From the NCBI GenBank assembly GCA_965205785.1, contig OZ242188.1, forward strand, positions 1,178,001 through 1,242,000: DNA of 64,000 nucleotides. The letters run 5' to 3'. The notes under the pieces are model-generated. The model was not told the origin of the DNA, made no database searches, and was given only the letters and a program-made list of their open reading frames with translations. Source of the stretch: BJGV01 sp965205785. Its GTDB lineage: Bacteria; Pseudomonadota; Gammaproteobacteria; Burkholderiales; Nitrosomonadaceae. A program made the translations under genes and the position numbers. This document shows positions 56,594 through 64,000 of the stretch, piece after piece (the first letter of the stretch is position 1; each line of letters starts with the position of its first letter).

Positions 56594-57058
56594 ATGCGTA
56601 CTAAAAAGCAAAAACGTCCTCTAGAGGCAGTTAATGGTCTTTATGGTGCTCTACCGCACATGGTACTTGATTGTGCTGCTTTTAAAGGATCAAGCTACTC
56701 CGCTAGAGCCCTACTATTAGAATTGATACGGCAGCATAACGGAGTCAATAATGGGCAACTGCATCTATCGTTTTCATGGTTAAAAAAACGTGGCTGGAAT
56801 TCACGTGACGTAATACAGAGGGCAAAATCTGACCTTATAGAACGCAATCTGATTATTCAGACAAGGCAAGGTGGGTTAAATGCTGGGCCTTCACGCTTTG
56901 CGCTGACTTGGCTGCACATCTCAAACATTGTGGGGCTTGATATTCAGCGGAAAAATTATCACTCTGGCGCCTGGGGATTATTGGACAAAGCTCCGATTAA
57001 TATGAAGATCGCAAATACTGTTCCTTCAACCGGAAGAGATAATACCTGCAGCTGGTAA
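56594..57058 (+). CDS. Helix-turn-helix-like island protein (replication/regulatory type)
   Basis: 154 residues, MRTKKQKRPLEAVNGLYGALPHMVLDCAAFKGSSYSARALLLELIRQHNGVNNGQLHLSFSWLKKRGWNSRDVIQRAKSDLIERNLIIQTRQGG. The winged-helix-like segment SFSWLKKRGWNSRDVIQRA resembles proteins found in integrative islands next to AlpA-type regulators. The C-terminus (STGRDNTCSW) may be truncated, since the following 400 bases have no gene. Function not known. Confidence 0.6.
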   Translation: MRTKKQKRPLEAVNGLYGALPHMVLDCAAFKGSSYSARALLLELIRQHNGVNNGQLHLSFSWLKKRGWNSRDVIQRAKSDLIERNLIIQTRQGGLNAGPSRFALTWLHISNIVGLDIQRKNYHSGAWGLLDKAPINMKIANTVPSTGRDNTCSW

Positions 57059-57509
57059 AGAGCAAACCTATATACAGGTACTGATGGAAGAATTACTGTA
57101 CCGTGAGCGGGCATGAAATTGATATTTCTTTGGTAGTCTTACCGTACCGCTATTCGGTAACAATGAATGTATTACCACTAGGGTAGGGGGGCAAAAATTA
57201 AATTAACTAAAGAAAGGAAATCGTAGTGATAGGTATATTTTTTCATGCGGAAGTTTTTAGGGTGGGGGGGGTGAAAGATTTAGGAATTATCTATGTATAT
57301 TACTAAATTAAGTCTATCGTACCTAATAAAAGAGAGGGGGTTCTCAGAGGAACCGGCGTTAAACCGAAGGGTATGCACTGGGAGACATTTGTACAGTTAT
57401 CCGTTTTGCATAGTAAGTATGCGTATTTGGTACTATGTAGTCTGAAAAAACAGATTGGTATGAAGTAAACAAAGTATTGAATTATTTCTTTACAATTCAT
57501 CCGGACATA
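57059..57509. other. Non-coding stretch with three G-rich tracts
   Basis: About 450 bases with no convincing gene. Visible: a TACCG/CGGTA hairpin near 57135-57155, the G-rich runs AGGGTAGGGGGG (about 57180), GGGTGGGGGGGG (57260-57271) and GAGAGGGGG (about 57331), and the dyad GGTTCTCAGAGGAACC at about 57340. It may be decayed island DNA; promoters for the next gene are expected at its right end. Confidence 0.4.
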
Positions 57510-58496
57510 ATGAAGCCAAAGATCCACAGTAAGCATGCTGCAGCATCCATTGCCCTGATGGCTTTATTATTGCTAACAGGAATATTTTCATTTTCATCCG
57601 CAACTGCTGAGCCGATAGACCTCAATGGTTCGATACCACTAGGTGCTGGATCGATTTCGGGTGCCTTACATGGTGATCTGGCAAAAAATATCCTGACGCT
57701 TAACAGCCCTTCATCCGGTAGTAAAATTTCTGTTAACACAGCGGCATCCGGCCCTTTACCACCCGGCATTCTTCAGGAATCATTTACGTATACAAAAAGT
57801 TACTCATTTGGTGACTCCCTTAGTTACAACGTAGAATTTATTATTACACCTCATCTTAGTGCGAATCTGATAGTTCCTATATGGAATTTCAGTATCGGAG
57901 GCAGCGCCAACCTTAAAACCGGAACAGTCAGGCTCACAGCTGCACCTCAGTTACCTTCAACTATTGGAACAATTAACGCGATTTCCATGCCTACTTTTAC
58001 TGGAAAGATTACATCGGGTCTTGATCCGGTTGCAGCTGCCCTTGCACAAGCCGCGCTTGACTTAACTTTAGTAGAATTAAACTCTTCCGGTGCAAAACTT
58101 AAACTGAACCTGACTGGCAAATGGGAGAAACTCTCCATCGGATCGGCTACTATGGCGCTTATCCAAACGCAACCGGATATCAGGATTAATCTGGATTTAG
58201 CCTCAGCTATTCTTTCAGGAAAGTTTGATTATAAAGTTGATCTGAGTTTCGTTTCATCATCAGAAGATTTTATTGGTAATGTATTTGAAGAAGAGATAGA
58301 AAGCCACATAGAAGATGAGCTGATGAGCCGGCTATTAAGTTATGTAGATAGTGAATTCGACAGAGAGGGTAATGGTAAATTTGGAAAATACAGGCAGGAT
58401 TGTAGTAGTCAACAACTAGGGCCTACCCGTATCAGTGCTTCCTGTAACGTTAATGCACAGTTTATTTTAGGTCGCGGTTTACTACACCAGATATAA
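57510..58496 (+). CDS. Exported protein of unknown function
   Basis: 328 residues from the ATG at 57510. N-terminal signal peptide with basic start and hydrophobic core (SIALMALLLLTGIFSFSSATA-EP). The mature part is Ser/Gly/Leu-rich with alternating hydrophobic residues (SYNVEFIITPHLSANLIVPIWNFSIGGSANLKTG), which suggests beta structure, and a charged helical C-terminal region (FEEEIESHIEDELMSRLLSYVDSEFDREG). I recognise no family. First of four envelope-protein genes on the plus strand. Confidence 0.7.
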   Translation: MKPKIHSKHAAASIALMALLLLTGIFSFSSATAEPIDLNGSIPLGAGSISGALHGDLAKNILTLNSPSSGSKISVNTAASGPLPPGILQESFTYTKSYSFGDSLSYNVEFIITPHLSANLIVPIWNFSIGGSANLKTGTVRLTAAPQLPSTIGTINAISMPTFTGKITSGLDPVAAALAQAALDLTLVELNSSGAKLKLNLTGKWEKLSIGSATMALIQTQPDIRINLDLASAILSGKFDYKVDLSFVSSSEDFIGNVFEEEIESHIEDELMSRLLSYVDSEFDREGNGKFGKYRQDCSSQQLGPTRISASCNVNAQFILGRGLLHQI

Positions 58497-58512
58497 TCAG
58501 GAGAGATTTATT

Positions 58513-58955
58513 ATGAAAACTTACATACTTCTACCATTGCTAACAATCGTATTACTGAGTGCTGTCCGCAAGTCTATGCGGACACGAATTCAGATGATAA
58601 AACAACGATGGAAGAGATAAAACAAGAGGCAGCTGAGACTACCAACGTTATTAAAGATTATACGGTTGAGAAGCGTGACGAAGCAGCAAGAAATGTAGAG
58701 GCCAGGCTCAATTCTCTGGATACCCACATCCAGGCTTTGGAGGCGAGAATTGATAAGAATTGGGGCAATATGGATAAAGCAGCACGGGCACGAAGCACTC
58801 TGACAACTTTATGCGAAAAACGGATTCGGGCGGCTGAATGGTACGGCAGTATGAAAAACAGTTCTACGGAAGCATGGGGGCATATGAAAAAAGGATTCTC
58901 AGATGCTTGCAGCTCACTTAGAAATTCCTGGGAAAAGGCAGAGAAGGAATATTAA
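58513..58955 (+). pseudogene. Helical lipoprotein/exported protein with frameshift in its signal
   Basis: The ATG at 58513 opens MKTYILLPLLTIVLLS, a good signal sequence, but the frame shifts by -1 at about 58560; the other frame reads CCPQVYADTNSDDKTTMEEIKQEAAE and continues as a charged helical protein to 58955 (LDTHIQALEARIDKNWGNMDKAARARSTLTT...). The restored lipobox would be LLSC. The in-frame ATG at 58608 could still start a 115-residue cytoplasmic protein. Family unknown. Confidence 0.65.
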
Positions 58956-59037
58956 AGTGGCTTCACGAATATTATTAACTGAAAAATTCATTCCTTTCTG
59001 AAAGTGTTCAGCACAGAGAATGCTCCGGGAGGAAAAA

Positions 59038-60074
59038 ATGGATAGTGTAACCGGAATGATTAATCGACAATTCATTTCTATACCAGCGAAGCAGATAATT
59101 TTACTACTTGGCTTGCTGGCTTTCATAAGCCTCACAGGATGCGCTAACCTTGCAACCGGACGGTATCTTCAGGTGTGGATATTTAAGCAGCTTAATAAGT
59201 TCTATGTTGAGAAATTCAAGCCGGATAACCATGGAATCAATCTTCTGATCAGGGACGAGCTTCAGACGATGGGTTATGAGGCGAAAACTGGCCCGGAAAA
59301 CAAGGTGCCCGAGGATACGGAGGTGATTGTGACCTATCTGGATAACTGGATGTGGGACATTACTATGTATATGATCAAGCTAAGAGTATTTATGCATGAA
59401 CCTGAAACAAAAAATTATTAGCTTCAGGTAAGTCATATCATACTTCACTATCAAGGAAGTCTCCTGAAGAAATGGTGACGGAGGTTTTATCAAATATTTT
59501 TCATAAGTCAGGGAATATTAAGAGCGAGGACTCTATGGATGGTGTGCTCATTACCATACCTGCATATCAGTCTGATATTACAGAGAAAAAAACATACTCC
59601 GGTTCACATGCAAAAATTCGTGTGATGCCATTAAAAGATGTTAGGAATGACGTTATTGGTGATATTATAGGAGAGAGAACATCATTCAATGCTTCATTGG
59701 GGGATATACGGATTGACCCTGTTCCTGGGGAGATGCTCGGACAATTACTTACATCAGAATTAAATACTCTGGGAAATAAAGTCGGTAATTCAGATGAAGA
59801 GTTCAGGGTTGACGGGCAGATTAATAAATTTAAAGTTGTCACTCCTAATACGCTGACATATTGGGATATTAATGGTGAGATTGATCTTGCTCTGTCTGTT
59901 GTGAATCAAATTGGGAAAGTGCATAATCTGAGCTATGTAGTGACTTGTACTGATCGTACCTATGTGTGGCCAGGTGAAGAAATTATTAAGGGGGTTGTTA
60001 CTGGGTGCCTTGGTAAAATTGCAGAAAGTCTGCAAGATGACGCCTCATTATTAGGTTTTTTAGCAGGAAAATAG
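59038..60074 (+). pseudogene. Two-part lipoprotein gene with a -1 frameshift in an A6 tract
   Basis: The first frame (59038-59421) starts behind GGGAGG and has a lipobox LTGC, then LQVWIFKQLNKFYVEKFKPD and EVIVTYLDNWMWDITMYMIKLRVF, ending PETKNY. If the A6 run at 59409-59414 were A7 it would continue PETKKLLASGKSYHTSLSRKSPEEMVTEVLSNIFHKSG and on through the second frame to 60074, whose C-terminal part (AKIRVMPLKDVRND, MLGQLLTSELNTLGNKVG) is reminiscent of YajG-type lipoproteins. The second frame has no signal of its own. Restored length is about 345 residues. Confidence 0.6.
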
Positions 60075-60123
60075 TAAATTGAAAATGCTCATTATTGATC
60101 GAAGGATTACAGGGAGATAGCTC

Positions 60124-60579
60124 ATGAAAAACAGATTGCGGTTAATTGCCATTTCATTTTCAGTCTTATTTATTACAGGATGTGTTTCGATTATCCCGTT
60201 AAAAAATATAGATAACCAGGCCATAAGAAGCGAACTCTCAGAGCAACAGGTAAAGGATGCGATTCATAGCGGGGTAGAAGCAGCTGGCTGGATGATAGAG
60301 AAAGAAGGTTCCGGTAAAATTCTAGCTACTTATATGGTCCGTAGCCATACCGTTGCGGTTAATATCAGGTATACGAGGCAGGATTATAGTATTAATTATG
60401 CCTATAGTAATAATATGAAAGTTCATTGTACTGAACAGGAAAAAGCAAAAGGAGCAATGATCACAAACTGGCCTGAAGAGACTTGTGGTGGTGCCCGTCC
60501 ACAACTGATTCATAAGGCATATAACAAGTGGGTTGAAGAGTTGAGATCAGAAATTGATGCAGCGCTTTCATCAACCTGA
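60124..60579 (+). CDS. Predicted lipoprotein
   Basis: 151 residues with a clear lipoprotein signal and lipobox FITGC (Cys20). The mature part has SELSEQQVKDAIHSGVEAAGWMIEKEGSGKILATYMVRSHTVAVNIRYT and a C-terminal amphipathic helix (AYNKWVEELRSEIDAAL). No family named with confidence, but small lipoproteins of this type occur near envelope-lipid clusters. GGGAGATAG precedes the ATG. It ends facing the methyltransferase gene. Confidence 0.72.
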   Translation: MKNRLRLIAISFSVLFITGCVSIIPLKNIDNQAIRSELSEQQVKDAIHSGVEAAGWMIEKEGSGKILATYMVRSHTVAVNIRYTRQDYSINYAYSNNMKVHCTEQEKAKGAMITNWPEETCGGARPQLIHKAYNKWVEELRSEIDAALSST

Positions 60580-60683
60580 TATCTGATCTTTGCTGACGAA
60601 GTCTGTTAAAAATTGCGGCATTCAGAAGACAGATACTGTATGCCACAGAGATAAAGTTGTCGCGTAGTTTTTACTACGCCTGA

Positions 60684-61400
60684 TTATTCAGGTTTGAATG
60701 CGACCAGATTAACCATGGTCTCTTCACGATTTTCCCAGCTCTCAGGCATATGAAGAAGTTCAAGAAGTCCGAGATCCTCCCGGCTCCACCAGAGGAAAGG
60801 TCGAGAGATATTTTGCTCTTTCAGCTCAAAACCGGCTGTCCGGATTAGTTCGATATATTCCAGATCGGTTTTTTGTACTTCCATCGGATGGCGGAATAAG
60901 AGTCGTATCAGAAATGAGTGAATATAACGACGACACGATTCAGCAAAAAGAAGTACACCTCCTGGCTTTAATATACGAAAAAATTCCTGTATAGCCTGTT
61001 CCTGTTCAGCAATGTGATGAAACGACTGATGACAAAACAGCATATCAACGGAGTCATTCTCCAAACCAATATCTGAAGCGTTGGTATTTTGTATCTGAAC
61101 TTCACAAGTACATAATGCGATGTTCTGCTGTGCGCGTGATCGGGTCATAGGATCTACATCCAACCCGATTATTTTTTTCGGGTTAAATCTCTTTTCAAGC
61201 ATTGTAAAAGAGGGCCCATGACCACAGCCGGCATCTAAAATTACCGGATAATCCTGCCTGCGGTTACTAATCATCGGTTCAAGGTCATCCAGTGCTTTTA
61301 TCAGCACGTATTTGACCCATGTTTCCGTGCCTGTAAACCACACACCAAAAGCAGATTCTTTTACCCAGGATCCGTTTTTTATCTCAGTTGTACTCGTCAT
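60684..61400 (-). CDS. Class I SAM-dependent methyltransferase
   Basis: 238 residues. SAM-binding motif I is VILDAGCGHGPSFTMLEKRF, followed by KKIIGLDVDPMT and the post-motif NDSVDMLFCHQSFHHIAEQEQAIQEFFRILKPGGVLLFAE, typical of Methyltransf_11 proteins. It follows the apeR-type ketosynthase gene on the same strand after 130 bases and a hairpin, so it may act on the polyene head group or be a separate unit. Confidence 0.82.
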   Translation of the reverse strand: MTSTTEIKNGSWVKESAFGVWFTGTETWVKYVLIKALDDLEPMISNRRQDYPVILDAGCGHGPSFTMLEKRFNPKKIIGLDVDPMTRSRAQQNIALCTCEVQIQNTNASDIGLENDSVDMLFCHQSFHHIAEQEQAIQEFFRILKPGGVLLFAESCRRYIHSFLIRLLFRHPMEVQKTDLEYIELIRTAGFELKEQNISRPFLWWSREDLGLLELLHMPESWENREETMVNLVAFKPE

Positions 61401-61491
61401 TTTGTTTCAGATATCAAATTAAACTGTTACCTGGTAAAGTAATAAAAAGTCTTACAATAAAATTCTGAATATATTATTACGCCGGTATTTT

Positions 61492-61522
61492 AAGTACTGA
61501 ATTATTTTATTCAGCAGTACTT
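61492..61522 (-). terminator. Hairpin downstream of the ketosynthase gene
   Basis: AAGTACTGAAT pairs with ATTCAG-C-AGTACTT (one bulged C) over a six-base AT loop, 10 bases after the stop at 61532. There is no U-run after it, so it may end the transcript with Rho or protect the 3' end. Confidence 0.45.
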
Positions 61523-61531
61523 ATCTCCCGG

Positions 61532-62764
61532 TTAGCTAGCTTTTGCAAAGATTAATGAAGTATTAATACCGCCGAATGCAAAGTTATTGCTCATTACATA
61601 CTTAGTTTCTATTTCCCGTCCTTCACCGGTCAGGTAATCAAGTTTTGCACACTGAGGGTCTACATTATCCAAGTTTGCAGTACCGTGAAACCAGCCCTGG
61701 TTCATCATCTGTATGGCAACCATCGATTCAAGTGCACCACAGGCACCCATCGTGTGCCCGGTAAAGCTTTTGAATGCGCTGACCGGAACATAGCTTCCCA
61801 GTAACCGATGAGTTGCCTGACTCTCGGCTATATCTCCACGCTCAGTAGCAGTTCCATGAGCGCTTACATAACCGATATCCTCTATGTTTAGTTCAGACAG
61901 TTTTAATGCTGAAGACATGGCCTGATACATTGTCTCTGCCTGAGGCTGGGTTACATGAGCACCATCGGAGTTGGTGCTGAATCCGATGATCTCGGCATAG
62001 ATTGTCGCCCCTCTTTTAATGGCGCTTTGTCTTTCTTCCAGTATTAAGGTTGCTGCCCCTTCACCGACAACCAGTCCGTCGCGGTCTTTATCAAATGGTC
62101 GTGGTGTGGATTCCGGTGTATCACTTCGGGTGCTGGTTGCATAAAGTGCTTCAAATACGGCAGCCTCGGTGGGGCACAGCTCTTCCCCTCCACCAGCAAC
62201 CATCAGATCCTGATAACCATGCTTGATAGCCTCATACGCATAACCAATTCCCTGGCTACCGGACGTGCAGGCACTGGATGTTGGAATTACTCGACCCTTG
62301 AGTTCAAAAAATACTCCTATATTTACAGCTGTGGTATGGCTCATCATTTTCAGGTAAGAGTTGGCATTGATTCCTCTGCCGGGGATAGGACAATCCAGCA
62401 TCATACTGCTGATATCGACGAGCGCATCTGTGCTGCCGGTTGATGATCCGTAACTAACACCCATTTTGCCGTCAGTAATATCGGTATCACCGGTTAGTCC
62501 CGCATCTGCCAGCGCCCGTTCGGTAGCAACGGTTGCCATCAGGGCAACCCTGCCCATACTTCGAATCAGCTTTCGGGAATAGTGTTCCGGTTTTTCAAAA
62601 TCTGTAACGGGTGCGCCCAGTCGTGTTTCCAATTCTTTATAGGGTTCCCAGTTCTCCATGTATCGGATGCCGGTTTTACCATTTCTTAAATTCTCAGATA
62701 TAGTCTGCCAGTCATTTCCAATGGGGGAGAATCCAGCCATACCTGTAATTACAACCCGCCTCAT
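61532..62764 (-). CDS. Beta-ketoacyl-ACP synthase II-type (aryl polyene ApeR-like)
   Basis: 410 residues from the ATG at 62764 (MRRVVITGMAGFSPIG), whose A is the last base of the ketoreductase stop. Active-site Cys is in SSACTSGSQGIGYA near residue 168; the two catalytic His are in SAHGTATERGD and FTGHTMGACGALE. KS enzymes of this subtype extend polyene chains in aryl polyene clusters. The neighbouring KR, DH and second KS confirm the pathway type. The flexirubin/xanthomonadin family is the alternative name. Confidence 0.88.
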   Translation of the reverse strand: MRRVVITGMAGFSPIGNDWQTISENLRNGKTGIRYMENWEPYKELETRLGAPVTDFEKPEHYSRKLIRSMGRVALMATVATERALADAGLTGDTDITDGKMGVSYGSSTGSTDALVDISSMMLDCPIPGRGINANSYLKMMSHTTAVNIGVFFELKGRVIPTSSACTSGSQGIGYAYEAIKHGYQDLMVAGGGEELCPTEAAVFEALYATSTRSDTPESTPRPFDKDRDGLVVGEGAATLILEERQSAIKRGATIYAEIIGFSTNSDGAHVTQPQAETMYQAMSSALKLSELNIEDIGYVSAHGTATERGDIAESQATHRLLGSYVPVSAFKSFTGHTMGACGALESMVAIQMMNQGWFHGTANLDNVDPQCAKLDYLTGEGREIETKYVMSNNFAFGGINTSLIFAKAS

Positions 62765-63489
62765 CAGCACATTCCCCCGTTTATTGAGATCACCTGTCTT
62801 GTTATGTAGGACGATTCAGGTGAAATTAAAAAATTAACTAATGCAGCGACTTCTTCTGCATTTCCAGCGCGCCGGAAAGGAATCAATTTTAACGCTTCCT
62901 CAACTGGAATTTCTTCTGTCATCTCGGTATCAATGAATCCCGGGGCAACACAATTGACAGAAATTTCCCGTTTTGCCAGTTCCAGAGCTAGTGACTTGGT
63001 TGCCGCAATTATTCCGGCTTTAGCCGCACTGTAATTTACCTGGCCACGGTTTCCAATCAACCCGGATACAGAGGCAAGGGTTACGATACGACCCGGTTTG
63101 CGCCGCCGTACCATTGGCATCGTGACAGGATTTAGTACATTATAGAAGCTATCGAGATTGGTATGAATGACATTATCCCACTGCTCACCAGTCATAGCAG
63201 GAAAGGCTGCATCGCTGGTGATACCGGCATTACATACAACGCCATAGTAGGGCCCATGTCGGCTGATATCTTCATCTAATACGGAGCGTGTCTGATCACG
63301 GTCAGTTACATCAAATTGTAGTACTCTGGCTTTTCCACCCAGTGCGTTGATCTGTTCCTGAACAGCTGCCGCCTCTTCCTGCCGGACCCGATAGTGGATG
63401 ACAACCTGGTAGCCGCTCTTAGCTAATCGCAACGCAATTGCTTTCCCAATACCACGGCTCGATCCGGTAACTAAAACCACGTCTTTCAT
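62764..63489 (-). CDS. 3-oxoacyl-ACP reductase (FabG/ApeQ-like)
   Basis: 241 residues, SDR fold. NADPH motif TGSSRGIGKA, NAG (VVCNAGITSD), catalytic Ser in LASVSGLIGNRGQVNYSAAKAG with Tyr-x-x-x-Lys, and SVNCVAPGFIDTEMTEEIP. It reduces the ketoacyl-ACP in the chain-extension cycle. Starts right after the dehydratase stop and overlaps the next gene by one base, so all are one operon. Confidence 0.92.
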   Translation of the reverse strand: MKDVVLVTGSSRGIGKAIALRLAKSGYQVVIHYRVRQEEAAAVQEQINALGGKARVLQFDVTDRDQTRSVLDEDISRHGPYYGVVCNAGITSDAAFPAMTGEQWDNVIHTNLDSFYNVLNPVTMPMVRRRKPGRIVTLASVSGLIGNRGQVNYSAAKAGIIAATKSLALELAKREISVNCVAPGFIDTEMTEEIPVEEALKLIPFRRAGNAEEVAALVNFLISPESSYITRQVISINGGMC

Positions 63490-63936
63490 TTAAGAATTTC
63501 CATAAAAATCTTCTAAATTTTCAGGGAGAAACACGTTTAGATTCGCCTGTATCTCAATATTTTTTCCTGAGATCCTACAAGTAAAAACCTGTAACCCTAT
63601 GGTGTTGTCGGCAACCTGATTTACGCTAACAGACAGTATGGTTCCTGCAGGGAAGTGACTACAGGCAGGCTCATAGCGACGGGTGCTGACCAGAAAACCG
63701 ATTTTTACCGGCTGATTTGCAATCCGTGCTCTGACTCCCGCATAAGCTGCAACTGCTTGTCCCATGTATTCCAAACCGACCCATGCAGGCACACCATCAG
63801 TTTCACAAAACATACTATCTTTTCTTATCGTCACATTTGCAACCAAACTTTTGTCAGAATATTTTTCAATATTATCCAGTAGTGACATTTGCGCGCCATG
63901 GGGAACAACATCAAGTATATTGTAATCTGTTTTCAT
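63490..63936 (-). CDS. 3-hydroxyacyl-ACP dehydratase (ApeP-like, hotdog fold)
   Basis: 148 residues: VVPHGAQMSLLDNIEKYSDKSLVANVTI, PAWVGLEYMGQAVAAYAGVRARI and IGFLVSTRRYEPACSHFPAGTIL. The VPHG...M-LLD and WVGLEYMGQ pattern is typical of the ApeP/FabZ-like dehydratase of aryl polyene clusters, which forms the conjugated double bonds with its partner. Its ATG overlaps the preceding ketosynthase stop by one base (TAATG). Confidence 0.87.
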   Translation of the reverse strand: MKTDYNILDVVPHGAQMSLLDNIEKYSDKSLVANVTIRKDSMFCETDGVPAWVGLEYMGQAVAAYAGVRARIANQPVKIGFLVSTRRYEPACSHFPAGTILSVSVNQVADNTIGLQVFTCRISGKNIEIQANLNVFLPENLEDFYGNS

Positions 63937-64000
63937 TATTCTCTTACCAGAATAAGGGAGGCATTATTTCCTCCAAAAGCAAAGGAATTGCTCATTGCTG
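63936..64000 (-). CDS. Beta-ketoacyl synthase, C-terminal end (ApeO-like), partial
   Basis: Only the last 20 codons are in the window and read AMSNSFAFGGNNASLILVRE then stop. The SNSFAFGGNN motif is the conserved end of ketosynthases, where the FGG loop borders the active site. The order KS-DH-KR-KS on one strand is that of apeO-P-Q-R. Confidence 0.85.
   Translation of the reverse strand, partial: AMSNSFAFGGNNASLILVRE

Overview
The window looks like a chromosomal segment of an AT-rich, autotrophic betaproteobacterium, most likely a Nitrosomonas-type (Nitrosomonadaceae) ammonia oxidiser. The assignment rests on conserved betaproteobacterial gene orders (leuS-lptE-holA-proA; lolB-ispE-tRNA-Gln-prs-rplY-pth-ychF; rimP-nusA-infB-rbfA-truB; rpsP-rimM-trmD-rplS), a proteobacterial phosphoribulokinase (Calvin cycle), and a TIGR04073-type exosortase-associated protein. 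The genus is inferred from memory of gene order and protein style; no search was run.

Bases 1-32.5 kb are ordinary, dense housekeeping DNA: proline synthesis (proA, proC), DNA replication and repair (holA, uvrD, polA, mutM), outer-membrane assembly (lptE, lolB), leucyl-tRNA synthetase, the rpsP operon, a copper/haem-type lipoprotein pair (cytochrome c plus DUF411), a GldA/GldF/GldG-like ABC exporter, ispE, two tandem tRNA-Gln genes, prs, rplY, pth and ychF. Bases 32.6-41 kb are more accessory: a methyltransferase behind a strongly structured leader, a glycine-zipper protein, an RGG-rich exported protein, and a c-di-GMP-I (GEMM-I) riboswitch preceding a small ORF and a GAF-GGDEF diguanylate cyclase that itself carries an inhibitory I-site. 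They are followed by tRNA-Ala(CGC), an alanine/sodium symporter, UspA, an SDR and a DUF4124-type protein with a G8 tract upstream. Bases 41-50.4 kb return to core genes: truB-rbfA-infB-nusA-rimP with a rimP leader hairpin, acs, a metallo-beta-lactamase-fold hydrolase and tRNA-Ser(GGA).

From 50.47 kb the sequence is mobile and mosaic. A clearly G+C-richer serine recombinase/DUF2924 element lies between tRNA-Ser and the 3' half of gph, whose 5' half is missing. ssrA (tmRNA, tag ANEDSYALAA) follows, and directly downstream sits a decayed P4-type tyrosine integrase, as expected of an island inserted at the ssrA 3' end. The following 6 kb contains an AlpA-type regulator, an unrecognised HTH-like protein, and several secreted/lipoprotein genes. 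Five genes there, including the integrase, are broken by frameshifts; all six frameshifts I can place are net -1.

The last 3.3 kb, on the minus strand, is the 3' part of an aryl-polyene-type fatty-acid-like biosynthesis cluster (ketosynthase end, hotdog dehydratase, FabG ketoreductase, second ketosynthase), with a SAM methyltransferase downstream. The cluster continues past the window edge.
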